A stretch of 64,000 nt of DNA, taken from contig DF239259.1 of assembly GCA_000507305.1 (NCBI GenBank), positions 113,578 through 177,577 on the forward strand. The letters are read 5' to 3'. The notes below the pieces were generated by a model. That model was not told the origin of the DNA and made no database searches. It saw nothing but the letters and a program-made list of their open reading frames with translations. Position numbers and translations under genes: made by a program. Of the stretch, positions 1-12,540 are shown in pieces. How positions within the stretch are numbered: the first letter of the stretch is position 1; each line of letters starts with the position of its first letter. This DNA comes from Breviolum minutum Mf 1.05b.01. Lineage: Eukaryota > Sar > Dinophyceae > Suessiales > Symbiodiniaceae.

Positions 1-131
1 ACCCATTTGAAAAAATCCCAGTATCCCTGTATCCCTAGGATTGAGGTTTGCACTGCCCATTGGAATCGCATTCTTAGGCTTCCATTTTGTATTCTTCCTT
101 TTGGGTCACCGAAAAAAACTGCTTCTTCCAG

Positions 132-2236
132 GTATTTATGGTCTCATCACCGCAGTGATTATCAACGGCAAAATGGATGCGGCCAACTATTCAGCTTATT
201 CAGGTCCTGAATCTGTAGATGCTGGTGATATTTGTTGATGCTTCCAGACATCCGGCGAGTTCCGTAACCACCCTGGGATGGTGCTTAAAACCTGTCATAA
301 ATGATGGGATAAACTCAACTACCAAACCTCAACTGATGAATTCTTTTGCCGGCAATCAACAGTATGTTGTGACTTGTCTCACCTTTGGTTTCTTTTTGAG
401 TGTCAACGGAAAGAGTCGTCATGGAAAGGTTACGCCCATTTGGGTGCTGGCCTGACAGTAGGCATGAGTTGCTTGGCTGGAGACATGCCATGGAAATAAG
501 CCTCCCTGAAACTAGCTTCATTAGTATCATTAGCCCATGAAAATCAATGTTTGGAAGATGAGTTTCCTTTTTGGAACAATGCCTCCTCACAGGTGCTATG
601 TTCGGTTTAAAGGAGGGGCTAATCTTTGAAAAAGAACGGGCCTGATGCCATTTTGAGGTACACTGTACACTTTTTGTACACCAAATCCGTGAAGGAATTT
701 GCCCATGCCAAGGTTTATTTAAGTTGATCCCAGACTGAGATGTGACTATGTCTCCAGCTAAAAGAAGTTAAGGAAACCGCCCTTCACATGCGAAAGCCAG
801 GTGTTGAGAGTTTTGACCAATGAGAGTATGAGTCTACATGGGGTGTGCATGACGTTAAGGACAATCTATTTAAGCTCAAGGATTATGTTATTTGATGAGT
901 TGTGTAGTTGCTTTGCCAACAACGGCATTGACCACGTAGTAGAATCCATTAGTTGAAATTCCTAGAAAGCAATGCAACACTCAAATATCACCCAAAAAGA
1001 CGTCACATCATCTCATACATGTCGACATTGTCCATTTTCTTCAGTCTCAAAGAAACACCTATGAATCCTTGGGAAACATCACTGGCTGCTCCAGTTATCT
1101 CTCCACCAAAAACCCAATGGACCAACTGATGCTGAGGTTCGTTGGCAGCTGGATTGGCCATTGGTATCGTTGGCGATGCTGGTGTCGGATACCTGAGAAC
1201 CAGGATTTCAGGTTACCATCAGGTGATACAAGTGTGGCTTGGGCTTGTGCTGAAACGCTCAGTGGTTTCATATTTGATGTAGTTTTGATATTTTTTGATT
1301 AGTTTTAAGTATCTCTATTTGTAAAAAGACTTACTGTAGACGGTAGACGTGAATACAAAAGACGATTCCATGACTGCGTTCTTGGTACCATGAACCAGGA
1401 GATTGCCTATCAGCCTATCATTTCAAGACCTCCGTTTTGCAGGTCCGTGCTAACGCCCAGCAGCCACGACTCTTTGTTGAAATGTCGCTTGGTTTGTGAA
1501 AGTATTGTGAACAAATCGGTGGAAACTGGAAAAATCTTGAAGTTAATGATTCTGATGTTTGTTGATGTTTCATGATTTTGTGTGTCCTTGATTCAGTACC
1601 AATAATTTTGAACCAACTATTTGCCAGTGTCCAAAAATGGTAGCCTGGTAGAGAGCTGACCTTGCGTCTTTAGTGATTGCTTCCGTATTTGCAACTTATT
1701 GTGTAAATTTCATCCGATTTGTATCTTAGTAACACCGGCTCGTTTTGCGTTAGCGACTTGAATGATATTGACAGGAAGAACACAACTATCATCATTTATC
1801 ATTTTTGGTTTATCTTTGGAATCATTTTCACATTTGTACACCGCAATCTTCTTTATTTCCTTTCAATTTCCGCTCCACTTGGCATCGTGACATACACTAT
1901 GGCGATGATATGCGGATGGCGTGCAACTGGCGCATCTTTTCCGATTCATACTGACAAAATGAAAAGAGTCATACATTCAAAATCTTACATCGGGGGTTAT
2001 CCACCTTCCTATGAATAGGCCAAGAGTTGAAGAGAAAAGGTATCACTCCTACAAAACATGTCAGTCACCCACAAATGTCGGAAGCCTTGTCGCTGAGGAT
2101 CTTGATTTTGATCTTCGCAGAAGCCTTGGGGCTTTATGGCCTCATCGTGGGTCTTGTTGGGAAGCCCGGCGAAGCACGAACTTTATGTGACCTCACTGGA
2201 ATTGATAGTGGGAAAACTTTATTAATATATGTGTAA
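132..2236 (+). CDS. ATP6V0C: V-type H+-ATPase proteolipid subunit c (3' part, five exons)
   Basis: Membrane subunit c of the V0 rotor, which carries protons across acidic-compartment membranes. Exons: 132-203, 429-467, 1137-1183, 1443-1483 and 2098 to a stop at 2236. Joined in phase they give [54 protein letters not shown] and ILILIFAEALGLYGLIVGLV, the family's order from helix 2 to helix 4. The proton-carrying glutamate is visible in IFAEALG. All four introns complete here are GT-AG, and every acceptor, including the one opening exon 132, is followed by G. Helix 1 and the start lie left of the window. After GLIVGLV the frame runs 24 codons further than a typical subunit c, so a last donor or a lineage-specific tail is possible. 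Intron 204-428 is mostly a small inverted-repeat element. Confidence 0.93.
231..363. mobile_element. MITE-like element, family E, in V-ATPase intron 1
   Basis: The ends read GTTGATG and CATCAAC-like, with an inner CACC(C)TGGGATGGTG core shared with copies at 22455, 25348 and 29845. It fills more than half of a 225-base intron. This copy is diverged. Confidence 0.5.
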
Positions 2237-2791
2237 GTGTATCTATTTGATATATGCTTTATATACTGTATTTATTTTTATATATATACTTGATATCTTT
2301 ACATTTATATATACACACTGCATATTGTACAGTTTTAATGAGTACCGTTTTCTTCGGGTAGATTGCCAATAGCCAATGAGAAAAAGGGAGGGCATAGCAA
2401 TGTAGCAATAATAGGCAGGCATCTCCAATAGAACTTATCCCCGGGCCCTGCTATTCCATACAGCACCTAGTTGGACATCCCACAACCGCTGGGCAAGAAA
2501 CAGGTGGTGGCTTCCACTGCGGAGGGAAAGGGCAAGGGCTTGTGTCACTCGGCGCCAACATGTCACTGCGTGTGCTAAGTAGGCTACATTGAATTTGTGT
2601 TACCACATATGCTTCCGGAAGGTCAGTTTTAGGAATGTCTATGGGTGTAGGTTTGGGATGTAACGCTAGGTATTTAAGGGCCAGAAGCCTGCAGATTTCG
2701 GTGTCTCTTCAATGATTCTTCTGAGAGAAAAACGTTGATTTGCTTCATTTTTCTTGGATAAGATAGAGGGGTAGAAACCGTCCGCTACAAA
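2237..2791. other. AT-rich intergenic stretch followed by GC-richer spacer
   Basis: From 2237 to about 2430 the sequence is TA-rich. From 2440 it is GC-richer and several frames are open, but I see no conserved motif. It may hold the promoter or leader of the next plus-strand gene. No TATA box or other element is recognisable with confidence. Confidence 0.3.
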
Positions 2792-3108
2792 ATGGCCGCA
2801 CGTTGTTCTAGTTCAGCAGATGGTTTTCTCTTTCGGAAAAGCAGGTTACAGCCATATAGCGCATTTCGGGAGAGCTTCCTTGCATTTTCTTGTTGGATCG
2901 TTGACACAATTCATTAAAAACAGGGTAGCCGAACATCAGTCATCGTGGCATGACATTTTACCGCCCTTGGCCCCGTAGGCACGCCTTACGCGTAGATCAG
3001 ATTCGTGAGCGAGTCGGAAGCTTCTTTCACTCAGCTTTCCGAGCAGGTGATTCGTTCCAGAAGAAAAACGGAGAGGAAGAAGAATGGCCCACGGCCCATG
3101 GTGCCTAA
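2792..3108 (+). CDS. possible 5' exons of an unknown gene
   Basis: An ATG at 2792 opens MAARCSSSADGFLFRK and meets a GT donor after about 53 bases. A second segment 2924-2974 (VAEHQSSWHDILPPLAP) begins after an AG|G acceptor, ends at GT and fits the first in phase. A separate open frame at 2950-3108 overlaps it in another register. I recognise no family. The case rests only on splice signals and phase, so chance is a real alternative. Confidence 0.25.
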
Positions 3109-3189
3109 ATTCATCCAAGTTCCCAGATGGGGGTGGCGTTGCTAAAGCCAGCACATGATCCGTCTAGTGATTTGTCCCCAAATTGTTAC

Positions 3190-3298
3190 CCTTTCTCCCA
3201 TAATCATGGAATTAAGCGGAAAATGACCCGAAATGCTTCAGGAAAGGATCATATTGGAGATACACCCATTTTCCACTGAACCATGATTATGGGGAGGA
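3190..3298. repeat. short inverted-repeat hairpin element
   Basis: CCCATAATCATGG at about 3197 is answered by CCATGATTATGGGG at about 3283, with GGAAAATG and CATTTTCC nested inside. This is the size and shape of a MITE. No target duplication was identified. Confidence 0.5.
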
Positions 3299-3628
3299 AT
3301 GGTAAATTCATCCAAGTTTCCCCTGGTTTTCAATGGCGATGCAGAAATGAAAAAAACATTGGAGTGAGAATTCCACTAATAATCATTCACATTCAAACCA
3401 TGGAAGAGAAGCTAGCAAAATCAATAAGTCGGAACATGTGTTTGCCTTTTGTTGGGTTCGACTTGTCAGAGCTTGGGAAACATGGCAAGTGTAGAGACAG
3501 TATAAATGTGTCTTGTTTAATTTTGGAGCCCATCATTTCCATTGCCTTGTTGTTATTCATTTTGTTGGTTTGATTTGAAATTTGCAAAGTGTTTCTTTGT
3601 TTCATATGTTTTAATTCTTTTCCAGTCT

Positions 3629-4106
3629 AGATGCTGGCAACTGCTTTGTGGCCATTTCTAGTTTGGTACCACCAAAGTTGATTTCTTGCATGAGAGCAAG
3701 AATCAGCTCAACAACATGAGGATAGTGGAAGGTGGGCACAAATAGACAATACACATCGAAATATCGAGTATATAGTATAGATACACGTATATATAATATT
3801 TATATCCCTCATTATCTCGTAGTTCTTTGATCATTTCTTTTTCCTTTGATTTTTAAAAACATATGTTGTTTTTGAACACTGGCAAAATCCACTCATTAGG
3901 ACAGATTCCGAGAAAGATGCATAAATTTTATCGGCGCCGGGTCGGTCCTCGACCTCTCTCTCCGTTGAAAAAAACCGCAGATGTTTCAGTCCCAATTTCG
4001 ATCCCGGGGTGGTTTCTTCAACCCGTTTTTGTTGCAGACTGCAAACTTGAAGTTATCAGACATTGCGGATGTGGCGAACATTTGCAAATATGAACATGGC
4101 CAAAGC
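3629..4106 (+). pseudogene. exon remnants resembling a Cys/Met-metabolism PLP enzyme
   Basis: Two short plus-strand segments resemble, in the right order, the family of cystathionine gamma-synthase and beta-lyase. About 3629-3669 reads LDAGNCFVAISSL, like the family's L-AGD-(V/F)VA-S-L before YGGT. About 4037-4102 reads TANLKLSDIADVANICKYEH, like NP-LK-(S/T)DI-A-IA--(C/A)--HG, and ends at a GT donor. I could not find the following VDNTF segment, the Lys-containing SATK(Y/F) segment or an N-terminal PLP-contact exon nearby. Acceptors here are not AG|G, unlike the solid genes. It is either a decayed copy or a set of chance matches. Confidence 0.3.
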
Positions 4107-4109
4107 GTG

Positions 4110-7100
4110 TTCTAATCAATGATCCCATGAGACGTTGGCCTTATGTTGCTTCGGGAATTCTAATTGAGATTGTAGATCTATGTTTCCATTGTTCCGGGGC
4201 TAAGGAGCTAGAAGATGGTTCCTGAATGCTTTTGAGATTTCATGCTTCAGTTGCTGGGACACTTTGGCAGTTGTACACTTTGGCAGATGCTCTTCGTCCA
4301 GTTTACCACCCCGGTGAAACGTGGATGAAAAATCTCCACCGGCAGAACAGAATCAAGCAGGGCGCGGTGGGGTTTTGGAAAATGAAAAAAAGAAAAGATG
4401 CACAGATGATGAATGATTGATGTGTTTTTGTTCTATTGAGTTTCTCTCCAACAAGAATCCATGGATGATGGAGAATCATAAGTCTTTGGAACATGCGTTG
4501 CTAGCTTGTCAGCATGGTCGTTATTCCCACACAATCGGTGAGTTTGACGGTGTCAAACTGTTAGGGCTTTACTCACGATTCACCATCCTGGGAGGGTGCT
4601 GATGATTTTTTTGATGGCTGATATCCTGCACCACCTGGAGTATACTACTGTGAGTGTGTTTGACTATATTGAATTATAGTTCGATGAGTAAGAATAGTGG
4701 TATCTAGTGTTGTATGTTAATAAGTATATGTACAGCTATTTTTTGACAACAGATAGTAAACTTTCTAAGTTCCTGCGACATAGCGAGCATAGCGAGCTGT
4801 GTCAACTGCTTCGTGTCATAATGTTCATCAAGGTTGATTTACAGTGAATGGCATCCCGCCGTGTGGGTTGCCGTCATGTAGATCATCAAAACAGAAATCC
4901 ATGCATCCCAACAATGAGCTGAATGAAATGCCATGATGTCCAACCGTCTCAAACAAAAACTACCCAGAAAAAAACATGTTGCTAGGCACTGTGCGAGTCT
5001 TTGGTCAAGCGAGTCTACCTTTGGTGCGGGGTCTCTAGTGGATGCTGTTTGCTGCCTGGTGGTACTTCCCAACTGGTATTAAAACTATTTAAAAATCGTG
5101 AGCAACCTGCACCATACAGATTTGCTGCCAGCAGTCACTTGACATTTCTCGACAGAGGATTGATAGATTATTATGTCAAGGACCTTTTGTTATTCCTTTT
5201 ACGAGTTCCAATATTTGCATATTCTTAGATTCAATTACTCACAAGATAAACAGGTGCGGTACCTTCAGCCATCCCACAGTGGTTCCCCCCCAAGCTTTTC
5301 CTCGAAGATGGGATGTAACTGCAGTTGGGCAAGGAACAAACACCTTGGTTGTTTCGGGTATACTACGGGATCATACTACCCATTTATACAGGGATTGTAA
5401 TAAGCCATTATAAGGATCCCTATTAAACAACCAGTATCATGGAAGTTGGCTTTTTGTGTTCGTGGCTCGGTCCAGTGCCATGTGCACAGGTGGGAGTCAG
5501 TACTGCCTTATTCTTTAAGCGCAGGTGCCGTTTGGGGTGTACTGGACGGGTGGTGGGAATGGGTGTTCCCATGTTTTTTCCTGCATGTTGTGAAGATGTG
5601 TCACACAAAAAGTATTGGAACATTGACATGAATTGGAATTTTCGACACTGCCGAAAAAAATGTTTAAAATGCTTTCTGTAGTCCCCCTTTTGCCAAGCTG
5701 CACTAAAATTTGGCACCAGTTTTGTTGAGCAGGTACACCCTCCAGCAGTGGTGTAGTCTCATTGTCTCTTTGGCCGCAATTTTTGGTGCAGCTTGCCGAT
5801 GGATTGTGCAACTTCACAGTGGATGAACCACATGTAAATGAGATATGAATACGATTATATATGGTAAAATATGTTCAAGCTGTAGTAAGTATATTTTTTC
5901 GACAACAACTTGATTTGATGTAAAGCTACGTACAAAAAAAGGTACAAAGTGTGTGTGTGTGTGTGTGCGTTTTGCTGAAAAATTGCTCGGCGGACAGCGA
6001 GTTGTGAGACAACACGGCCTTTTGTTGTAGATGTTTGTTTCACATTTGGTAGCAATCACCAGATTCTGGAATTTCTATAGGGGATGGTCTAATATGGTGA
6101 GATTTGCTGAGGCAGTCTCCTTGGGTTTGGTGACTTTCTATTTCGTGAAGGCTGAGGTGTCGTGTTTGTTAAGGGTAGATTTTGGCTGCGACTCAATGGG
6201 CGTTAAGATGGATGTTTGTTGATGGCTCCCTGGATAATTTGATAGATAAAGTTTGACATTTTAGTCTCAATTTTATTCATGTACACTTCTAGTTTTTCAA
6301 GGGATGGTATTGTTGATTCGGACCTTGGACTTTTTGTTGGTTGAATGGGTTGGTCCCTTCATTCCATGGATCATGTACGGTTTAGGGGTGTTGTAGGTAT
6401 GTGATGTCATAAATCGTTTGCGTCCGTTCATATCAGGAGAAATGTATACGATGTTTGACATTGTCTACTAGTGGATTCAGATCATATTTAGCTGGGTAAT
6501 GGTAGCTTATTGTAAGGCTTTACAGGCACATGCAACTACAATAAGCTATGCATGTGTCTTTCATACATGTTTCGGCTCAGGAGTTCAGGGTATGAAATCG
6601 GGACAAAGCTGTCACAGCTTTGAAGGGTTGAAAGTGACCCTCCCCAACTCTCCCAAGCTTCGTAAGCGTTAGGTGAAAGGATGTTGAAGGATATGAGGGA
6701 AAGAAAAAACTAATTTGTCCCTGGGGTTCTCTGCACCAAGAAAAGGAAACTTGATGAGTACTGTACACATTTAGGACTGCCAAGGCATTTTAAAGTAATG
6801 CTAACAGATTCTGCTTTCAGGAGTATTCCGGTATCACTATACGACTATACGATATAGACAGTGTAGCATTTGCAACTACATCGGAGTACCAGGCTTATCT
6901 AGGTGGTGGTCTAGTTTTTTTTCACCCCGGATCCTTTCGGGAAATGATCCAATTTGACTATACAATATTTTTCAAATGGGTGGCTCAACCACCAACCAGT
7001 TTTTTCACATGTTATTTCCCATTGGCGCATGAGAGTATTTTCGGGAACCAACCAAATTTGAATAAGCAGATTTGAACCACTTTAGATTTGAATAGTATGG

Positions 7101-7178
7101 GAACCAACCAGATTTGAATAGCCACCATGTTATCAATCATTTCGGGTGCTGAATTGTACATGGCTGACATATGACGCC
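4110..7178. other. spacer with scattered weak exon candidates and one MITE
   Basis: About 3 kb without a supported gene. Open plus-strand stretches exist (4417-4538 ending at a GTGAGT-like donor; 5721-5816 with a hydrophobic run; 6301-6339), but none shows a known motif or a consistent phase chain. There is a (GT)n run near 5950-5969. An element with GGTGGT and ACCACC ends lies at 6900-6998. Confidence 0.3.
6900..6998. mobile_element. MITE-like element, family G
   Basis: Starts TAGGTGGTGG and ends AACCACCAAC, with a shared core GAAATGATCCAATTTGACTA and TTTTTCAAATGGG. Further copies lie at 22884, 42283 and 51228. Confidence 0.6.
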
Positions 7179-10100
7179 ATGGCAACTGACACTGCCGCCT
7201 TCAAAGCGTCGCAGATTTTTCATGAACACGGCACCCTGGGTTGGTCAAACGTTGGTCGCTTCCGTTAATGTGTTGTAAAGAGGCCAGCTTTCCTGCCTTC
7301 AGTTTTTTGAATGTGTCTTTTTAGATATAGATTTGATTGGATTGTACTATATTATTTAATTTCATATTCAATTTATATTGATAAACACATACATTCGGTT
7401 TACTCGTGCTTCCTGTTACCTTTTAGTTTCCATCACCTCTTCCACTTTTTCCATGCACAAAAACTGAGGTAAACTTGATGTGAATCAACGCATCGAGGAC
7501 CGCGGGGTTCTGACGCTGTCGGCGGTGAACATACCCATAGGATCCATGGATGAATTTAGCTACATTTGGGTGATTTTTACGGTAAATATAGGTTAATCAG
7601 GTAATACATCATACAAGAATCCTACAGGATATGTAAACAGGTATTTTTTCTTGGGTCACTGGTGAATCGCTTCAAAATTGTCAGTTACTGCGCGTTTCTT
7701 GACAGACAGGATGGTTTTCGAGAAGGGCCTGGTTGGCGTGGAGCAGGTGATGGAATGGAATGTTTCTATCCTTGGAGCGGCCGATGTTCGGAACAGCAGC
7801 CTGTGGACATGCACTGATATGGATGTTGATAGTGAGTTTTCCCCCCAAATCATCCATTTTTAATAGGGATTTCCATTATAAACCATCCATGTTGGGGTAC
7901 CTCTTGTTTGGAAACACCCATATATGCATACCAGGTCATAATATGAGGTCCCAGAGAATTGCCCTTCCTGATTCGCAGTTCATGGTTGCGAACGAGATAA
8001 AGTCAAAATGAGTTTTTTTGTTCAAGAAACAGAAGTAGTAAATTTGCAGGTGTCCATGTTCCACTTCTTTCATTGCTGGAGGAAGCTTAGAATGTAAGAG
8101 CTAGAGATAGTGAGGTATAGTACAGCGTCATGCGGATATGTAATGACATGACGCTTGATCACAAGCACAAACCACCAATGCAGCACTGCAATTTCTTTTA
8201 AATTTAAATCTGTTAAATCAACAACCACCAGAAGCTACCAGCTATCATCAACATGTTTTGTTTGAATACCGTATATGTATATTTGTTATACTACATTCTT
8301 TTTGTCGATTCTTCACTTCCTTTTCTTAAAATACTTTTATTTGGTGTAAATATCCACCATCCACTTCTTTCATGTTGTGTTGTCAAATTTTCCCAAATTT
8401 TCCAACCTTGTAAAAAGAAAAACAGGGGCTTTTCCAACAAAAACCCTTCCCAAAATCAGAAAAAGTCACCCCACCAAAAATCATCATCTCATCGACGCTT
8501 AACAAAAACCAACCCGCCGAATCAACCGGAATTGGTGCTCCAAAGGTCTCCTTTTAGACCGTCCAAAGGACGAGAAATTGGATGCCTTTGTGGAGCGATG
8601 TCGGAAGAAGTTGCGGAAAGCCAAGGCCATAGGAACCCCTTGGGAAGGAAGCCCATGGTTAAAAAAAACGACCTGGGTGCCCAGTTTTGTTTGGTAGGGT
8701 TTTTTTACAGGGTTTATATATAAACCCCAAGTTAAACCCATACCCATGACATGGTAACTGTGCTATCTATTTTTTAAATTCAAATTGGTGTAGAAGGGAT
8801 GGATGGAGATTGAATTACAACATGTTCTTGTTTTTTTGTTCGGAATGAATGTTGGTGAAGTTTCGTGTAATGAAGGGAACATGACAAATATCAAATAATT
8901 TAAGATGAATCTGGAAAAAGATTGAGGACTGAGTGAGATCGACATGGGTTTTGATTGCCAGGGGCGGTGTCCAATGGCTATTCAGAGCGCTTCAGATAGA
9001 GACGGAAAAACCATCGGTTTTTGTCACTTGTTAAATATAATTTATGTCATTTTCTGCATTGCACGAAAAATTGGAACAAAGGGAAAAAATCATGGAACCG
9101 AACGAACCCTTTTTCACTACCTTTGGACCTTTGTCATTGTTGTTTTCCTAGGCAAAAATAACACACGTTTCACTATCACATTAAACTCTTTTCGTCACAG
9201 GATGATGTTGCTCAAGCAATGGTCTTGGCTTTGTTGGTCTCTGACACCTGTGGTCGTTCTGGAACTCATCAAGGGCACTTCGTTGATTTAGAACAACGTT
9301 GCGCTGAACGGATGCGTAGCATGCGTACTCCCAGCGGTGCGGGAAACCCGGGTGGTGGTACCAAGGTGATTTCCGATCCCATCAGTAGGGAAGGGATATA
9401 TGGTAATTGCAATCACCCCCCAGAAACAACAAAAGCCCATCAAATTTTGGTGATTTTTTTTTGTGAAAAGGTATGAACAGGGGCAAATCATGTGTTGGGG
9501 ATAGGTGCTTCTTCAGCAGGCAGTGATGTTTTAGCTTTCACCTGGTAGCATTCGACTTTCCATGTTCACCACTCTTCACTCTTTGCAACCCCGTGGCAGG
9601 TGATTTGTTAATAGGCCACTTACTGGGTGACGCTTGGCGACCGAACATTGGGCTGAAATGATTGAAATGGTCATCGACATTTGGATATACATAATTCAGC
9701 GACATGTTATTGTAAAGCATGATTGCAATATTCATTTGTGTGATCATTTAATTATCACAAACATATGTATCTTTATATTTGAACATTATATGTTTATATG
9801 CATAGATTCACCTGAGGATCCTGAGACACGCAAAAAAATCTTTGCCGCAGCCCCTGGATGTCCAAATCTGCTCAAAGGCACTGAAGTTGTCCATTTTAGA
9901 TCATTTTAGTGCATCTAAAAACGCCATGGCCAAACTATGGTTATCTCGACAAGCAAGCGAGAGTTATGGACGATCTAAAAATGGCCAGATGTGACACGGA
10001 GCAAGATGTTTTTGTTGGCGATTGTGGTTGGAAGAGTCTAATACCTACATGTCTATGGTAAGTTTAGGTAAATAAATATACCATGGATCCTATATAGGAG

Positions 10101-11441
10101 ATTTCTACAGATAACGGGAAGGGCTTCTTCCGTTTTTTTTGTGGACTCCGTTTTTAGTTTTGAACTTGGAGTCTTCAAGTTCAAGTTGGTGGATTGTTTG
10201 ATTAGTGATTAAGTACTTATGTGGTTGAATCAGTATATATTGCTTTTGTTTTTGGCAATATTTCAAGGTTTTTATCATATTTGTTCAAACTTGCATATAG
10301 AATTTAAAAGATATCTTAGCCATTGCTCTACAATCTTACGTATTATTTTTATTCAACATGGGCTTTTTCATGTGTCATACATGCCTTCGAGCGAAAAAAA
10401 GTGCAGCTCTGACAGTTGATACGGTTTATGATGGGTCTTCCAGCGAAGACTTCCTTTTCAAAAGCCCTGAGAATTAGAAATGTCCCAAAAGTCGATGTTG
10501 ACTGGTATAGTGCACCGAGTGCTGAATTTTTCCATGTGGGTTCCTCCAACAAAGGCCCTTGCCTCGACTAAAACCAGTAAAGATTCCAGAGATTTTTTTT
10601 GTGCTGGCTTAGCAAAGGTTCGCAGAGAATCTCCAGCTGTTCTTGATCGCAGTGGAACGTTATCCAGTCACTCGGCCTCGGGTGAAGGTTTTGTTAGAGA
10701 AGAGGCTCCCATCTTTTTTTTTTGCAGCGGGATGGTTGACAATAAACATGTTAACAGGTTTAGTGGAGGAATTGAAAATTCAATTTCACCCATACCTGAT
10801 AGTGACATGGTTATAAGTGTGTTTTTAGTGTAGTTGCTCATCATATTATATTGACAGGACATGCGCACGTAGAAATATTTAGAGCACATTATGCTGACCT
10901 ACACTCACATTTCTTTACATGTTACATATATATATATATATAAATATCTAAAGACCGTCTCTGACTTAGTCTCCTTGTGACGCTCCACCATCAGGGCTGA
11001 CTTGTAGCGTGGCACACTTCTAGTTCATCCCGACAACTCGTCCTGTTGAAGGTCTTTAAATCGTCCTGCATGGTAAAAAGATGAAGGGCCCTAAGTCTGG
11101 CAGCAATGTTTTTATCTCCTCCCAGAAACTGTCAGATTTCTTACCTTTCTGAACCAAAAAGTCTTGACAACAGCGAAAACATGGTCATGTTTCTACATGA
11201 TTATCAGGTGACCACAGCGGGGTTTGGAACAGGGTTTTGGAGAAGTTGATTTCTACTTGGTGGAGAGGGTTTTTTTGAATAAGTTTGAATTGGTTGGGAA
11301 ATCCCACCGCTCCCACCCTACGAGATTTGAATATCACTCAGGTACCTGAGTTCACTTGAATCTTACCAGGAGATGTTGGAGAACGATGTGAAGAAACGTC
11401 GGCACAAAAACAGCAAGGAAGAGAACCAGGACTTCTCCTAA
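7179..11441 (+). CDS. multi-exon gene of unknown function running into duplication copy A
   Basis: I do not recognise this protein. Proposed exons: 7179-7243 (ATG, tentative), 7710-7831 (ends at GTGAGT), 8546-8657, 8962-9016, 9201-9365, 9817-9885, about 9954-10057, 10618-10809 and 11370-11441 (stop). Acceptors are AG|G except at 9954, and phases agree through 9885. The 9954 and 11370 joins are unresolved. The chain includes charged helical pieces such as KDEKLDAFVERCRKKLRKAK, then LRALQIETEKPS-like and DDVAQAMVLALLVSDTCG segments, a hydrophobic run near FFFAAGWLTINML, and a basic end (DVKKRRHKNSKE). No signal peptide is clear. From 9755 the exons are duplicated; copy A keeps open frames and copy B does not. 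Gene existence is likely, exact boundaries less so. Confidence 0.55.
7838..7921. mobile_element. MITE-like element, family B
   Basis: Starts right after the GTGAGT donor of exon 7710-7831. The core CCCCCAAATCATCCA...AAACCATCCA...GGGGTACC...GGAAACACCCAT is shared with 23566, 27043, 42572 and 47431. Confidence 0.6.
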
Positions 11442-11900
11442 TATTGTTGGTGGGTTGATTTATTTGAACGAACTAATTGGAAATCACAGTGACGCCCAGC
11501 CGATTTGTATCACCTTACATTATTTGGGTTGAACACTGACTTCAATCTTGGATCCCATGGTCCCATACTCGCTCGCCTTTGTGTTTCACATCCAAAGAGT
11601 AGTTGCAGGGCGCAATCTTGAAGGTTTCTTTTTGGCAACTAGTCATTGACCGTTTGCAGGTTTGTGTTGCAATGTTTGTGAAAGACATTTTTTTGTAGAA
11701 AAAAGCGTATCAAACGCCAAGTTTGTAATATGAACAACACACAGACTTCACATCAAACAATATTCATTTTAATGTTACATCCCAAACAATAAATAGTTTG
11801 TAGATTGCAAAGGTATGCTATTGCTACAACAATCCTGGTCCACCCCTTTTCAACTCCAAGACGATGTAAAAGCCGGAACCATATTGTAAAATGCAATGGT
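11442..11900. other. duplicated non-coding stretch downstream of the terminal exon
   Basis: Matches 18691-19150 of copy B closely. I see no conserved coding motif, and open frames do not survive in both copies. It probably includes the 3' untranslated region of the 7179-11441 gene. Confidence 0.4.
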
Positions 11901-12145
11901 CGAAGGAAGTTTAGAAGACTAACTTCCGACAATATGGAAAGTTGAAAAGCAGAGTAGAGAAGTCAAGTCGGCAGAAAGAAGATCAACACGCGAGTAGAGT
12001 AACTAGAAAGAAGATACACACTCGCCAAATGTTAGGAAAGTCGCGAATCGCTGTGTTTTTTCAGTGATTCGTGGTTCCTGATGTTCGAAAAGTAGGCTCG
12101 CTAAAGCGGCGGGTGCGGAGGTACCTGTTCAGCAGAGAAATGAAA

Positions 12146-12540
12146 AATGGCACGCCGCTGTGGCACAAAGCGCATTTGCAAGTCAAAATGCACAAAACAC
12201 CACATGGTCGGGAAATTCTTCGGAAGTGTCGATCGCGAAACATGGCACGCCCCTGTGGCGCGAAGCGCATTTGTAAGTCAAAATGTACAAAACACTTCAG
12301 CTCCGGAGCCATTTTTGACGTTCGGTGGAGTTCAGATGTCCAAAAATCACACGCCGCTGTGGCGCGAAGCAAATATGCGAGTCAAAATGTACAAAACACC
12401 GCATGTTCGGAGCACTTTTTGAAGCGCAGATGTCGAAAAATCGCACGCCGCTCTGGCGCCAAGTCCATTTGCCAATGAAAATGTGCAAACTTTTTTTGTT
12501 TTGGCACACTTTTTGAAGTGCAGATGTCGAAAAAATAGTC
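12146..12540. repeat. tandem array of ~95-bp units
   Basis: About four degenerate copies of a unit containing CACGCCGCTGTGGCGCGAAG, then CAAAATGTACAAAACAC and a variable tail ending near AGATGTCGAAAAAT. Several frames are open across it only because the unit lacks stops, so the overlapping ORFs on both strands are not good gene candidates. Confidence 0.85.

Noticed and set aside
12061-12516. Up to 135-codon ORFs on both strands in the 95-bp array
   Set aside because: Open in several frames on both strands because the repeat unit lacks stops. No splice-linked partner, and absent from copy B.
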